A stretch of 64,000 nucleotides of DNA from Symbiodinium natans (Eukaryota; Sar; Dinophyceae; Suessiales; Symbiodiniaceae): NCBI GenBank assembly GCA_905221605.1, contig CAJNDS010001191.1, forward strand, positions 222,501 to 286,500, in the 5' to 3' direction. The number at the start of each line of letters is the position of its first letter. The first letter of the stretch is position 1. Below the pieces are notes generated by a model. It did not search any database and was not told the origin of the DNA. It saw nothing but the letters and a program-made list of their open reading frames with translations. Below, piece by piece: positions 21,546 through 32,639 of the stretch. Both the position numbers and the translations under genes were made by a program.

Positions 21546-22009
21546 CTCTCATGACTACCCAACACTGTTCAGAAGCACGTTAGCTTTGAGAGCCCCAGCT
21601 GAACTGGAGGCTGCAGATCCCTGAAACCGTTCGACCATCTAGCAACAGAATCTAAGGAGCCCCTCTTTCTGAGAGGTTTAGGGTTTAGGGTTCTAAGGGA
21701 AGCTACGTGGTCCTGAATACTAGTTCCTTACCTTTTTCAAAGGGCTCTAATGTATAGGCCCTTGTGTCTTATAGAGGATGGAAGGTGTATATAAAGGTTC
21801 CTCAATTGAGGGACCATGCAGCTACCCTCAGACTCTTGGTCTTAAAGCTTGAGGTGTTTTGCTCCCTGCTGTGGGCCCGGGGCCCGAGCGTGAAGATTGA
21901 AGGAAGGGCTTAGGTTTTAGGATTTAGGGCTTGGGGTTTGGGGTTGAGGGTTTAGGGTTCAAGATTCGGTGTGGAATTTCTAGGAGTTTGCGATCCAACG
22001 TTCAGAGCT

Positions 22010-22129
22010 TTACTTGGAGGTTCATGTAATAAGTAAGTTACCTATAGTTATCAAAGTTACAACGTTACTTTAAAACTTACTTGGGGTACTTCGAACCCTA
22101 CTTATAGTTACCCATGAACCTTCAGGTAG
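22010..22129. mobile_element. Family C palindromic MITE copy
   Basis: It starts TTACTTGGAGGTTCATG and ends TTACCCATGAACCTTCAGGTA. The centre is rich in AAGTTAC/GTAACTT-like motifs. Confidence 0.6.
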
Positions 22130-22263
22130 GGTTTAGAGATTAGGGATTTCTGGGCTCAGGGGGTAGATGGTTTTGAGATTGGGGCCTTGCTTGAGCAGTT
22201 CCCTCGACATGTCTTGTTTTGCGCGTCTTAAAGGCAATTGCGAATCCGTCTTAGATATCTTGT

Positions 22264-22373
22264 CCTTTCTATTTCAGAACTTTATGCTTTATATTATTTG
22301 TTTATTCTGTTTTATGTTGTATTGGTATATTCTGCTATTAGTATATTCTGAGGTGATATTTTTTATATCATGA
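22264..22373 (+). pseudogene. cox3: Possible mitochondrial cox3 fragment (NUMT)
   Basis: An abrupt AT-rich island (about 22,258-22,465) in otherwise GC-balanced DNA reads FMLYIICLFCFMLYWYILLL and then VYSEVIFFIS before a stop. The SEVxFFIS string after hydrophobic sequence resembles the conserved SEVMLFxSFFW region of cytochrome c oxidase subunit III, and the base composition fits dinoflagellate mitochondrial DNA. It would be a nuclear copy of a mitochondrial fragment. The match is short, so chance is possible. Confidence 0.35.
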
Positions 22374-22756
22374 GAACTGAGTTGTAATAATTATTATACT
22401 AGGTAATATTCTCAATACGTTACATTATTGAAGCATTATAGTATCGTTCGTATCTCGACAGCTCCAGTTGCTCTGTCTACGCCAAGACTTAAGCCCCACT
22501 GCTTGCAATGTGCCTTTGCTGGAATTCCAAGCTATGGATCTCCGAATTCTACATCTTTGATTCTATATGTTTTCTAAAAAGAAGGACTATTCTCGTTAGA
22601 TTATAGTATTCTAGATGAATGGAGTTGAGTATGCAGGACGCCCCAAACACCCAAACGGCACGCAGGCCTTCGTACCCGTAAGCCAGAGAAGATCCCTTCC
22701 TTACTCTGCGGAGTCGCTTTGTCGACCCTGTTGCATGTCCACGGCCGTCGTTCCAG

Positions 22757-22900
22757 GTCGTCACCTTGAGGAAGATGTACCCCAATACCACCGAGAAGGG
22801 CCCAGATGCTCGGGACGGCGACCTGGAAAGCAGTGGCCAACTAGCCCGGGAAAAGCTTCGGGCTCACGCAATGAAGGACAACCTCGGGGGATGGCTGCGG
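22757..22900 (+). CDS. Internal exon, 48 codons, polar
   Basis: Borders TTCCAG|GTC and CGG|GTTGAG, phase 0. It reads VVTLRKMYPNTTEKGPDARD, then GDLESSGQLAREKLRAHAMK and DNLGGWLR. It is long, polar and clearly coding-like, probably an extramembrane loop or domain. Family unknown. Confidence 0.65.
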
Positions 22901-23168
22901 GTTGAGGGCTTGAATTGTACTTGACCTGATCTGCGAAAGTCCGAGCATATGTCGCCCGAGGTGACTTTCTGAACTGCAAGAAGGATTGGATCTTTTCTTG
23001 GTTCAACTGCAACCCTGTCTTCACGGTGCCGCTTTGCTTTCATTGGTCGTCTTTATAGGGTCGTAGTCGTTGCGTCTACAGATTAGGTAGGTTTAGGGTA
23101 TAGGATTTAGGGTAAACCCTAAACCCTAAACCCTCAACCCTCAACCCTAAACCCTACTCGCACCGCAG

Positions 23169-23330
23169 AATCTCGTGATCTTGACACGTCCTTCGGGTGG
23201 CCGCGCCTGTCTGGCTGCCGACCATGTGTGCTCTGGCAAACTAAGGAAATGTCTACACTATCTTCCCAAACTTCTTGAGGACACCGAACTTGGGAAGGCT
23301 CAACCCACGGCAGTGATGGACAGGAGTTTT
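23169..23330 (+). CDS. Internal exon, about 50 codons
   Basis: After CACCGCAG the frame reads NLVILTRPSGGRACLAADHV, then CSGKLRKCLHYLPKLLEDTE and LGKAQPTAVM, open to the edge of a family D element at 23,342. The donor is not fixed; a GT at GCA|GTGATG or a GA just before the element are both possible. Confidence 0.5.
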
Positions 23331-23341
23331 CTCTGAGAAAT

Positions 23342-23438
23342 ATGGGGGGTTTCCGAAAATAGGGGAACCCTGTGTGTGGGGGGGTCCCTCTAAGGGGATT
23401 CTTTTCAGGGGTGCCCCTACTTTGGGAAATGCCCCAAT
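23342..23438 (+). mobile_element. Family D element
   Basis: It begins ATGGGGGGTTTCCGAAAATA, contains GGGGGTCCCTC and GGGGATTCTT, and ends TGGGAAATGCCCCAAT. It lies between two candidate exons and would form most of that intron. Confidence 0.55.
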
Positions 23439-23482
23439 ACCTCCTCTAGTTGCTCACAGTGTCCCTGGTGTGTCCCGGGCAG

Positions 23483-23554
23483 GTGGAGACCCAGGTCGTT
23501 GGCAAAGCCGCAATGTGGGACCATCCCCTCGCCTGCGGCGATGACCCGAACGAG
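23483..23554 (+). CDS. Internal exon, 24 codons
   Basis: Borders GGGCAG|GTG and GAG|GTGAGG, phase 0. It reads VETQVVGKAAMWDHPLACGD followed by DPNE. A start at the CAG at 23,456-23,458 would add SLVCPGQ in the same frame. Confidence 0.6.
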
Positions 23555-24035
23555 GTGAGGTACTACAGGCGCCACCCTCTCCGCCCCCCAAAGGATGGCA
23601 GGTTCTTGGTAGGGAATGAGGGAATGAGGTTTACCCTATACATAATAGCCCTAAACCCTAAACCCTAAACCCTAAACCCTCCCAAACCCTAAACCCTAAA
23701 GACCTTATAAAGGGTATACATAGGGCCCGCCTTCCTTCATCCCCTACTGAGAACCAGGGGCAAGGTCTGCAACCATGCGTGGTTTCAGGACCGATGTAGG
23801 GTTCCTAGTGGTTTAGGGTTCAGGGTTTAGGGTTAAGGGTTTAGGGTTTAGGGTCTGAATGTGGCCAGCAGAGCTTTGAACAACAAAAACACGTGGCCTG
23901 AGCAACCTTCCCATGCAGAAAACCTTTTTGGTCACTGAAACAGATGAGTTCGCTTTCATGTGGCCTCCCGCTGCGATTTCGGAGAAGGTCAAACGCAGGC
24001 CACATAAGCCGGCAACAAAGCTCACCCTAAACTCT

Positions 24036-24128
24036 TCAGGATAGGGGACCCCTAAAATGGACCCCCAAATAGTAGGATTCCCTCATCGTAAGGACGCCAA
24101 GAAGGCACCCCCAATCTCGGAAACCTTT
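24036..24128 (-). mobile_element. Family D element
   Basis: It shares ACCCCCAAATAGTAGGATTC and GGACGCCAAGAAGGCACCCC with the copies at 40.6 and 59.1 kb. Non-coding. Confidence 0.55.
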
Positions 24129-24903
24129 GGTGCAAGACGGGACCGGGTTCGAACCTCACTCTTCACCGTTTAGGGTTTAGGGTTTGGGGTTTAGGGTTTA
24201 GCGTCTAGGGCAACTTTTTTTGCTCAATCTCCTACAGAAGGCTCCGGCTTTCTTGTGAGCTCCACCTTGGGTTGCAGTTGGTTCCCCTAAACCCTAAACC
24301 CTAAACTCCTAAACCCTAAACCCTAAACTCTCAACTCCAAAACCCTAAACCCTAAACCCTGCGGGAAGGCAGGTGAAGCACTTCTCCGAACTCCTTCTTC
24401 CCCTTGTCTAGCTTTATTGTGTATTGGCCCACAACTCCATGCTTTTGGGAATGCAATCAAAAAGGCCAGAGTATGATCAGCAAAAAATCGCCCCAAGATG
24501 CTGGTAATAGGAACAGGATACTGTCTCATTGAACCAGCGTGCGCCCTGCATGCGCCCTTCGACAAAGATCTTGACCACATCCTCTTGCTTGGCCCCTTAT
24601 TTCCTTCCCAAGATTTTTGGCCCAAGTCCCTTACTACCGAAGCCCTAGGGCGCCTCGCTCCAGCTGTTTGACCTCCCCCCCAGCAGACCTACAGCTCTAG
24701 AGCCAGAAAGAAGTTCCCAATGGATCAAATTTCGGATAGCTGGGTTCCTAAACCCTAAACCCTTAACCCTAAACCCTAAACCCTAAACCTCATCAGAGGT
24801 TAGGGTTTCGGGTTTAGGGTTCCAGCTGGAGCTGGGTCTGTGAAAGCTTTCCCGAAGCCCTGCGCGGTAAACCCCAACTCCAAGCCTGAAGCCTTGTCCA
24901 CAG

Positions 24904-24967
24904 TCCTGGCAAAGAGTACCTGCACTTCTCGCCCGAAAAGCAGAAGAAGATGCAGGACCCGCAGCAG
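24904..24967 (+). CDS. Internal exon, 21 codons
   Basis: Borders GTCCACAG|T and CAG|GTTTGG. After one split base it reads PGKEYLHFSPEKQKKMQDPQ and Q. Strongly polar and coding-like. Confidence 0.6.
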
Positions 24968-25225
24968 GTTTGGTTGAAGACTTAGCGACTAGGGCCTGGG
25001 GACCTGCAGAACGTAAAAGGCTACCCTGAGAAACCCAAGGCCCTGGCAAGCTGATTTCAAATCTGCCAAGCACTTGAAACAAGCCTTCAACCCTTTTAGG
25101 CAACAAAGAACCCCCGACCCTGAACTGTGCACACGGCTCAGCGATCATCACCTTTTGTGTGACATGCGGCGAGCATGAAGCATCGAAGCCCACCCTTTGA
25201 AGGCCCCCTCAAATTTGCGAAGCCC

Positions 25226-25352
25226 TAAACCCTAAACCCTAAACCCTAAACCCTAAACCCTAAACCCTAAACCCTAAACCCTAAACCCTAAACCCTAAAC
25301 CCTAAACCCTAAACCCTAAACCCTAAACCCTAAACCCTAAACCCTAAACCCT
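25226..25352 (-). repeat. Long interstitial CCCTAAA array
   Basis: About 18 perfect units, ending only about 10 bp before the exon at 25,363. Confidence 0.97.
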
Positions 25353-25362
25353 TTTCTGAAAG

Positions 25363-25419
25363 GAGGGTGACTTCCATGACTGGCTGGAGTTCGAGTCCTA
25401 TCTCGCCCTGGCCTTGGGC
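25363..25419 (+). CDS. Internal exon, 19 codons
   Basis: Borders CTGAAAG|GAG and GGC|GTAAGG, phase 0, reading EGDFHDWLEFESYLALALG. The acceptor lies immediately after a telomere-like array. Confidence 0.6.
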
Positions 25420-25913
25420 GTAAGGCCTTGTTCTAATCTTTCTCCTATACCCGCCAACCCCAATCCCGAAACCCTAAACCCTAACCCTAAGCCTTAAACC
25501 CTAAACCCTAAGCCCAAAATCCTAAATGTTGGCCTGGTTTATGTCTTTGGGGTGAGAGCTTAGTTAGGGAGCCCATCAGCAGCTTCAGTCCTCTTCTCGC
25601 GGCCTCCTTGCGTGCCCCGACGTAAACCGCTTAAACTTCAAGGCCCAAACCCAAAATTTCTAAGCTACCAGACGTGGAAAAACCGGGTGTACCTGCATAT
25701 ACATATTTTCCCATACAAGTATGCACTTTATGTACATATGTATATACCTTAAGTATGCATCTCGCCATGGATTGCCGAGGAAGCTCTCGGCCACATGGCA
25801 GACCTTTGTCGGCGAAAGCGGGGCCGCGTGAAACCGGGCGTCTTGGCTGAGAAGGGAGTTTAGGATCCATGGGCTTAAGGGTTTCGGGTTTAGGGAATCT
25901 AAGGTCTAGGGTT

Positions 25914-26010
25914 AAGATGTTCCCCCTTATACTAACAGTCCTTAATAGGGCTTTTTGCACCCCCTACTACAATCCCTATTCAGGACTGTTTGTTTGAGGT
26001 GGAACATCCC
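25914..26010. mobile_element. Family E hairpin MITE
   Basis: AAGATGTTCCCCCTTATACT with CAGTCCTTAATAGGG on the left pairs with CCCTATTCAGGACTG and GAGGTGGAACATCCC on the right. Same family as 18,548-18,645. Confidence 0.65.
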
Positions 26011-26330
26011 AAGCTTAGGGTGTTTGGGCTGTTTAGGGGCTGCAGGGGTTCTGAGCGGCCTGACATATCTTTCAAGGTTTTGTGGCATGTTGCAAGGCCT
26101 TCCAAAAAAAGCTTGAGAGTTGTCCTCCGGCGCGGCCAACCCCGACAACCCCCTCCTCTGGACACCTCCTTCCGGCTTCAAAGTTTGGCTGCGAGCGGTT
26201 TGTAACTCCTGAGCTTCCATGGTAGGGGATTCTCCTGAAATAAACCGATCTAAATCCCAAGAGCCCCAGCCCTAAGCCCCTGTTAAAGCCTAAACCCTAA
26301 ACCCTAAACCCCAAACCCCATTTTGAAGCA

Positions 26331-26393
26331 CCCGCCGCCGCCCAGAAGAGCTCTACAAGCAGCTGGAGCTCTACAAGATTGACTTCAACGCAC
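26331..26393 (+). CDS. Candidate internal exon
   Basis: After TTGAAG and one split base the frame reads TRRRPEELYKQLELYKIDFN and then AP. It is a polar helical segment. The donor is uncertain. Confidence 0.5.
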
Positions 26394-26419
26394 CCAGGAT
26401 CTGATCCAGTTTTACGCCC

Positions 26420-28800
26420 CTATGTCGGGGGCCCTTTATTCTTGAGCTATCGGTTTAGGGTTTAGGGTTTAGGGGTTAGGGGTTAGGGGTTCGGGGTTAG
26501 GGTTATCCTCATTTTCAGGGAAATGTGCACTCTCTGCAGAGAGAATGCTACGAAAGCCCATCGTAAAACCCACCAAAAAACACCAAAGGCCTGGCGTTGT
26601 TTTTTTGAGCTGCTTACCTTCAGAGTCTTGCAGAAGGGTGAGCCCTATGCCAGTAGCCTATACAAAATAAAAGTAGGTTTGGGGGTTGTAAGAAAAGCCC
26701 CAAGCACTGCTCCCGGGGCTTGGGTCGCCATCCGTCTCTGCGGGATCTAAAACGACCCTGCAGACCGGATCGATGCAGCAAACGTGAGCCTGTGCTGCTA
26801 TTTGCTTAAGACCCCCCCCCCACCCACTCGAAAAACAATAATCACAATGGAAATAATTAATAAGAAGGTAAATACATAAATATACATATATATATATATG
26901 TACGCATGCACGCATGTATGCATGTATGCATGCATGCATGCATGCATGTATGTATGTATGTATGTATATATGTATAACAATCTTCCTCGAAGGGCAATAG
27001 CGGGATTTACATGTGTTTTTTTGGGTTTGGCAGGTTCTTAATTAAGCAACTTGTAGTGTCTTTGTGACATGTTGGCCTTCGACCAGACCAGGTTCAAAAA
27101 GGAATGCCCTACAATTGCCCAAAAGCTTTAAAGCGTTCGTTCTTCTATCCGACCGACTTCTTGGCTTGGAAGTCCGAATCCACAAGCCTACAAGTCAAGA
27201 GTTTTTTTCAAAGGCTCATGACACTGCATTGCAAATCTCGACCAGCCCCTGCATCGACTGAGCTAAAAGCGCTCAAGTGCATCCAGCCCACAAGGCAAAA
27301 CAAGCATGGTCGCCGCATGCGATGCCATTCTGTCATGAAGGTTCTGCAGAGAATGGCAAGGGTTCCCACGCAAGAGGGCCCGAAAGGTGGGATGACGGTA
27401 GGAACCTTCTGAAGCCCGTGATAGAAAACTCCTACGCATCCCCTGGGCCCCGTGAAGCCATGAAGTTCCTGAAGCCCCCTAACTAATGAGTGAGCCAGGC
27501 ATTCAACCGCAGAGGCTCAAGACACTCCGATGCGCTTACGGCATGACCTCTGTGTCGAGCTGTCTTCAAACCTACGATACGGTCTCGCATCATCGGCTTA
27601 CGCAGGTGTCGCAAATAATTTGCTTTAGTTACAAGTATGTTCTGATACATCCCGAAATCCTGTTCTCGTTGCTTAGGCTTCCATAGGCTCTGGGCGGGTC
27701 GGCGTTGCCGTTTGCCACCTGACCGACAGCCCTGACGCCTCAAGGATCGGTGCTGCTTCCGCAGTTTCGGGGGTGGCGGGCTTGAGGTTTGGGGTTCAGG
27801 TTGTACGTTTCAAAAATCTGACCACACCAAGAGTCCTCGACTGCAGCGAGTACTTCTTCTGCTACTACTGCTCCTTGTTTTGCATTTCTAGAACTACTAC
27901 CTACTGTTCCGAGTCATGGTGGCAGTGGTAGTCGTAGTGGTCGTCGTCGTCGTGCCCTGTCGATGTGACCTCACCGCGGTGCATAGCCAGATGACGACTC
28001 TTAAGTTGCTGGCGGTTTAGGGGTTTAAGGACTCAGGGGCTTCCGGGTTTAGGGGCTTAGGGGTTAGGGCGATTCCGGGTTCAGGGGGCTGAATTTGAGA
28101 ACTTGGGGGCCTGAGGGTAAACCAGTCCTGCAGGCTCTTCCTGTGCCATGTGAGAACTTTGGCAGCCCTGTGGTACCCGTGACCCTTTTTTTGAACCCAC
28201 AAAAGGGGCGCCCTGATTACAGTATTTGGGATGCTTACAGTCCTTAATAGGGATTAGGGATTTCGGCCACCATCTCTTCTGGTGTTCCCCGCCAAAACTC
28301 CATAGTCCGGAAAAGCTGCAGCAGGTGAAGTCGATGAAGTCGAATGGCCCTTTCTACTTTCGCCTCGGTAGCGGCCCCAGCTGACAGGAGTGGAGCACGA
28401 TGGGCACTCCAAAGCACACACACACGGGATCGTGGCGTCAGCACATCGCCGGGCAGAAACACGCGGGCACTGGCGGAAGCAGGCATACGCCTTGGCCTGG
28501 AATCCCCGCGGCACTGTGGCGGGATGTCCAGACCACACGGAGTGGCTAAGGGGCAGAATAATGTGGCACCCGCCTGAAACTAATGTGCCTCCAAAGAGGT
28601 GGGCCAAAGAGGTGTGAAGAGTTTGATTTGGGCAATGGATCCGGAAACAAGACCAAGGCACTTGCGGGTCCCCCCCCCCGCACTCCGGAACATCCGAGCC
28701 CAGGGCCCGGCTTTCAGAATCGGCTCCTGTGCTGCCGGACTTGCAGCTGATGTACTCATCCCGAAAACCCAGAACCTTCGGCCCGCAGCCCTAAACTCTT
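26420..28800. other. Stretch without a supported gene
   Basis: It contains a short TTTAGGG block at 26,455, a TA/TGCA microsatellite (26,880-26,970), a CAC/GTC-rich segment near 27,920 and a family E half copy at 28,220. ORFs up to 135 codons lie on both strands, none convincingly coding. Confidence 0.5.
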
Positions 28801-28832
28801 AACCCAGAACCCTACCATGGGTTTAGGGTTTA

Positions 28833-28872
28833 GGGTTTATAGGGTTTATAGGGTTTATAGGGTTTATAGGGT
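28833..28872 (+). repeat. GGGTTTATA nonamer array
   Basis: Four units of GGGTTTATA follow directly on TTTAGGG units: another telomere-derived 9-mer. Confidence 0.85.
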
Positions 28873-29001
28873 TTAGTGTATGACAGGTGAGTCTCCGACC
28901 CTGCTGACGAACCGGCATCCCGGTTGCACGTGGGTTTTGAACTCGAATAGGTTTCTACGGGGATCGTACACGCGTCAAGGACAAAACGTAGACCTGCTCC
29001 C

Positions 29002-29286
29002 ATGAGCATCTGCATGCAGTTCAAGAGAAGAGCTGATCCCACCCTTCCGATGCTGCTGCTCCTCCTCCTGGACCATGTATGGGAAGCGATTGCGCTTGAA
29101 ACAATAAGCGATTGTTTTAAGCATCGTGCCGTCTCACGGGAATGGAAGGAGGCTGTAGTTGCTCGAATAAAAGGGAAAGGATGCAAGCTCTCCGTTGTTG
29201 TTTTTTGCCTGGGTGCTAAGTACAAGGACAATGCGATACTCATAAATCCCAAGTCGCGGGGCCCGCCCGGTCCTGTGCTGCGTTGA
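29002..29286 (+). mobile_element. Possible pogo/Tigger-type DDE transposase remnant
   Basis: The frame reads LLLDHVWEAIALETISDCFK and then HRAVSREWKEAVVARIKGK. The pattern W-x-x-I-x-x-E-T-I-x-x-C-F resembles the AWxxVxxxTIxNCFxxAG segment near the C-terminus of DDE transposases of the pogo/Tigger/CENP-B group. The rest of the transposase (catalytic D, D, D) is not visible, so this would be a relic. A host gene fragment is the alternative. Confidence 0.35.
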
Positions 29287-30420
29287 GCTTGTTTCATAGG
29301 AGGCTGTCAGCTACTCAATAAGCACCTCTGCGGCTACTATAGCGTCTACGCGCAAGCCGGACTGCTTCCCGGTTTTTCACTACCTCAGTTGGCAACGCAT
29401 GGTAAGCCTTAAACACAAACCTCAAGCCATGTGAGGTCCAAACGCATGTCCCCTGGGACCCCGAAGCCATGTATAGAGCATAAGCCCTAAAAGCGCAAGA
29501 GCCGAACCCAAAGGCGGAATCCTTGGACCCTGCCGCACCCTGAACTCTGAAGCAGACAGTTAAGCCGGTTAGACCCCCTTCCAATGTCAATGGAATCCGA
29601 AAGTCAAAACCGTCAAAAGCTTCAACTGGACGACACGGTCTCAGGCATCTTTGCTGCGAATGGAGTCGCAAGGAGAGCTCCTATGCCCCGCTTGCCGGGA
29701 GACTTGGGGGGGCTTAAGAATTATGTGTCGTCTAAGGCCTAAAGACACGGGGCAACTCTTTCGGGTTCACTGGCATGATTATAGAAAACTTCATAGAGGA
29801 GGTACTCAGCACTTCCTATAGGGCTTCACCAAACTTCATAAGGTGTTACGGGGTTTTTAGTTCACTGCTTGTAGTTCACTGCTTAATGTTTTCGCTGCCG
29901 GGCCTTTGAGCTTTTTGGCGTTTCTGGACACTCGCTTGCAGCTGCACCAAAGAACAAAAACTACCCGCCGCATGGTTTACTGGCGTGCGTTTTGCTTTGT
30001 TTTCTGTACCTTGTGCCTTTTTCCCACGGCTTTTAAGGGTTTTCATTGCGGGCGGGGCTGTAAAAAGTGCTTCGTTGTAAATTCGAAATTGGTATTTACA
30101 GCACAGTCGTGCGTTCGGGGCCAATCCGATTCGAAAAACGGAATGTTATGTTTGCTTGCTTCAGGATGTTTTTTGCCTCGAAGACCCCTGAATCCCAAAG
30201 ACCCTCAGGCCTAGCAAAGACCCTACACCCTGAAGACTCTGAACCCTCAAGATCCTAAGCCTAAAGACTCTGGCCCCAAAAGACCCTAAAGCCTAAGACT
30301 CTTCTCCCTAAAGAGACTTTTCCTCAAGACCCATTTAATAACCCCTTCAGAGGAAAAGTGCAGAGGGTACGCAGAACATGGCAAAAGGCAAACGCGGCCG
30401 GGCACAAGAAGGTGGCAGCA

Positions 30421-30537
30421 CCATTCGCACGCACTGGTAACACGGACGTTATCGTCTTGCGGGCATGGATGCTCTGGCCATTCGCACGCACTGGTAACAT
30501 TGACGTTATCGCCTTGCGCGCATGGATGCTCTGGCCA
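30421..30537 (+). repeat. 57-bp tandem duplication
   Basis: Two copies, about 90% identical, of a 57-bp unit beginning CATTCGCACGCACTGGTAAC. The unit length is a multiple of three and stays open on both strands, but no gene is recognised. Confidence 0.85.
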
Positions 30538-30984
30538 AAAGCCCTGCAAGTATGAAATCGAGCTTTACGCACGACGGGAATCCATGCGGTAGCAGCAACT
30601 AGAACCTCGGTGGCTGATTAGCCAGTGGGCTCAGAAATCCATCAGGCTGTAAGCATTAAGCATGGTTTTAGTTCGGTTGCAAACCATCTTATAGCATGTA
30701 CCTTGTCTTAGGTTCCTCGTTCTTGTTGAAGCCTGAAGCCCTAAGCCTTTAAACCTAGAAGCCGAAACCCTACAGCCATTCATATCAACCAGAGAGAAAC
30801 AAAAACCCGAATTTGGATCCAACAAATTAGCAAAGAACCTCCCTAAACAGGGGGCCGTAACATCATGAGACTCTACCTTAGACCCGAAGGCTGCACCCTC
30901 GGGTTTGGGAACACTTTCCCTAAACCCTAATTAAATCCGGAACCCCAAGTCCGAGTATGACTTTCTTGGATCTTTAGACCCTCA

Positions 30985-31137
30985 GCCCTAAACCCTAAAC
31001 CCTAAACCTAAAACCCTAAACCCTAAACCCTAAACCCTAAACCCTAAACCCTAAACCCTAAACCCTAAACCCTAAACCCTAAACCCTAAACCCTAAACCC
31101 TAAACCCTAAACCCTAAACCCTAAACCCTAAACCCTG
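30985..31137 (-). repeat. Long interstitial CCCTAAA array
   Basis: About 21 units. It ends a few bases before the candidate exon at 31,144. Confidence 0.97.
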
Positions 31138-31143
31138 CCCAAG

Positions 31144-31221
31144 TCTGCAAAAAGCCTGAGAAGGCCGTGGCTGTGACGCCCGTGCCCACTCCCGAGTCGC
31201 CCGGCCGAAGCATCTTCTGTT
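31144..31221 (+). CDS. Internal exon, proline-rich
   Basis: After CCCAAG and two split bases it reads CKKPEKAVAVTPVPTPESPG and RSIFC, with a possible GA donor. It directly follows the CCCTAAA array. Confidence 0.45.
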
Positions 31222-31402
31222 GAGGTGTTAAGGACTTTGGACTTGGGGTGACTTGGGGATTAGGGTTCAGGGTTCAGGGTTCGGGTTCCCCCACCCCCCC
31301 CCCCCCCCACCCCCAGGAAAAACCCCCACCCCCGCCCCCCCCCCACACCCACGACCACCCCCCCCCACCCCACCCTGAGGAACACCCCCGCCGTAACCCA
31401 AG

Positions 31403-31451
31403 CCAGAGCTGCTCTACACCCTGAACAGCCTATCCCGAACCATCTCGCAAG
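31403..31451 (+). CDS. Internal exon, 16 codons
   Basis: Borders CCCAAG|CCA and CAAG|GTGGCA, reading PELLYTLNSLSRTISQ. Good coding composition. Confidence 0.5.
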
Positions 31452-31509
31452 GTGGCAAGGACCTACACCTAAACCCTAAACCTAAACCCTAAACCTCCCT
31501 ATGCTCGAG

Positions 31510-31590
31510 GTCCAAAATCGCTGTTCAAAGCTTCGGTCCGAGGAGCTTTCCGCAGCCTCCAACATGCCCGGGGCCTCTGATCTTGTTCGG
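31510..31590 (+). CDS. Internal exon, 27 codons
   Basis: Borders CTCGAG|GTC and CGG|GTTTAG, phase 0. It reads VQNRCSKLRSEELSAASNMP and GASDLVR. The donor GT is the start of the first TTTAGGG unit. Confidence 0.5.
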
Positions 31591-32057
31591 GTTTAGGGTT
31601 TAGGGTTTAGGGTTTAGGGTTTGGGGTTTGGGGTTTGGGGTTTAGGGTTTAGGGTTTAGGGTGTATTTAGGCTTTAGGGTGTATTTAGGGTTTAGGGTTC
31701 AGGGTGTATTGAGATTTTTTAAGGGTTCAGGTCCGGGGAAAGTTTAGAGGACTGTTTTGTGAGGAGTTTCTTCTTTGGAGGGTCGGGTTGAGGGGAATTT
31801 AGGGGTTTAGGGGTTTAGGGGTTTCAGGGTTAAGGGTTGCTTCAAGGGTTTGGGCCTTCGTTAGATTTTTGGAGTTCAAGACATCCTAAAAGTCCTAAAG
31901 CCCTAAGCCCTAATTCGAGGGATTGAGCAGGAAGGTTTGCGGAATATGGTGCTGAAAGCCCTTCACCCTTCACCAGTGCCTAGTGGTCATTCAGCCTTGG
32001 GCCTATAGATTTGAGACTCTCAGCCCGAATGGCGCAGAAACTTACTGCAGGGCTCGG

Positions 32058-32140
32058 AATACTACAGGGGTAGTCCCTTATGGCCCCTATCTTAGAATTA
32101 CCCCAACACCTTATTCTAACTCTGAAGGCCCCTCTCTGAC
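32058..32140 (+). mobile_element. Family G short element
   Basis: It shares TCCCTTATGGCCCCTAT, AGAATTACCCCAACACC and TTCTAA...AAGGCCCCT with 60,825-60,915. The function as a mobile element is inferred from dispersion only; two copies are seen. Confidence 0.35.
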
Positions 32141-32307
32141 ATCCGAACCTTACCCTAAAGCCTAAACCCTAAACGGTCTTGAACCTGAGCCCTAAATTCC
32201 GGGTTAGAGGGGCAAGCCCTCACCTTCCAGTCCTTAGTAGCCCGAATCCCTGAATGCCTAAGCAACGTAAACCCCATGTGGTGTTTATAAGGGTTCAGGG
32301 TGTAGGG

Positions 32308-32375
32308 TCCCTAAACCCTAAACCCTAAACCCTAAACCCTAAACCCTAAACCCTAAACCCTAAACCCTAAACCCC
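32308..32375 (-). repeat. Interstitial CCCTAAA array
   Basis: About nine units. Confidence 0.9.
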
Positions 32376-32477
32376 AATAAGAGCCCAAGAGACCGCTTAA
32401 AAAGGCCCGGCGCCCACCACGGCTCCAGCGCCCCCAGGCGCGTCGTGGTGCGCTGCCAGGCTTCTAGTCTTAGCTCG

Positions 32478-32575
32478 CTAGGCCCCCTTGGGGTATTTTG
32501 TATGTTTTCCCTTGTTGGGTTTTAAGAGGGTCATCTTCAGGAATTTTTTTTATTGGGTTTTAAGGGCCATCCTAG
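32478..32575 (+). mobile_element. Family B element
   Basis: The ends are CTAGGCCCCCTTGGGGTATT and TTTTAAGGGCCATCCTAG, with the typical inner GTTTTAAGAGGGTCATCTTC. Flanks CTCG and TTCG suggest a 4-bp duplication with one mismatch. Confidence 0.65.
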
Positions 32576-32639
32576 TTCGGGTTACCGGAATCCACACTCA
32601 AACTTTGGGTTTCTTACACAAAGTATGGCTCCATCTTGG

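Noticed and set aside
27060-27490. Overlapping ORFs of 65-102 codons
   Set aside because: No hydrophobic or motif pattern, no splice borders, and three frames are open alike.
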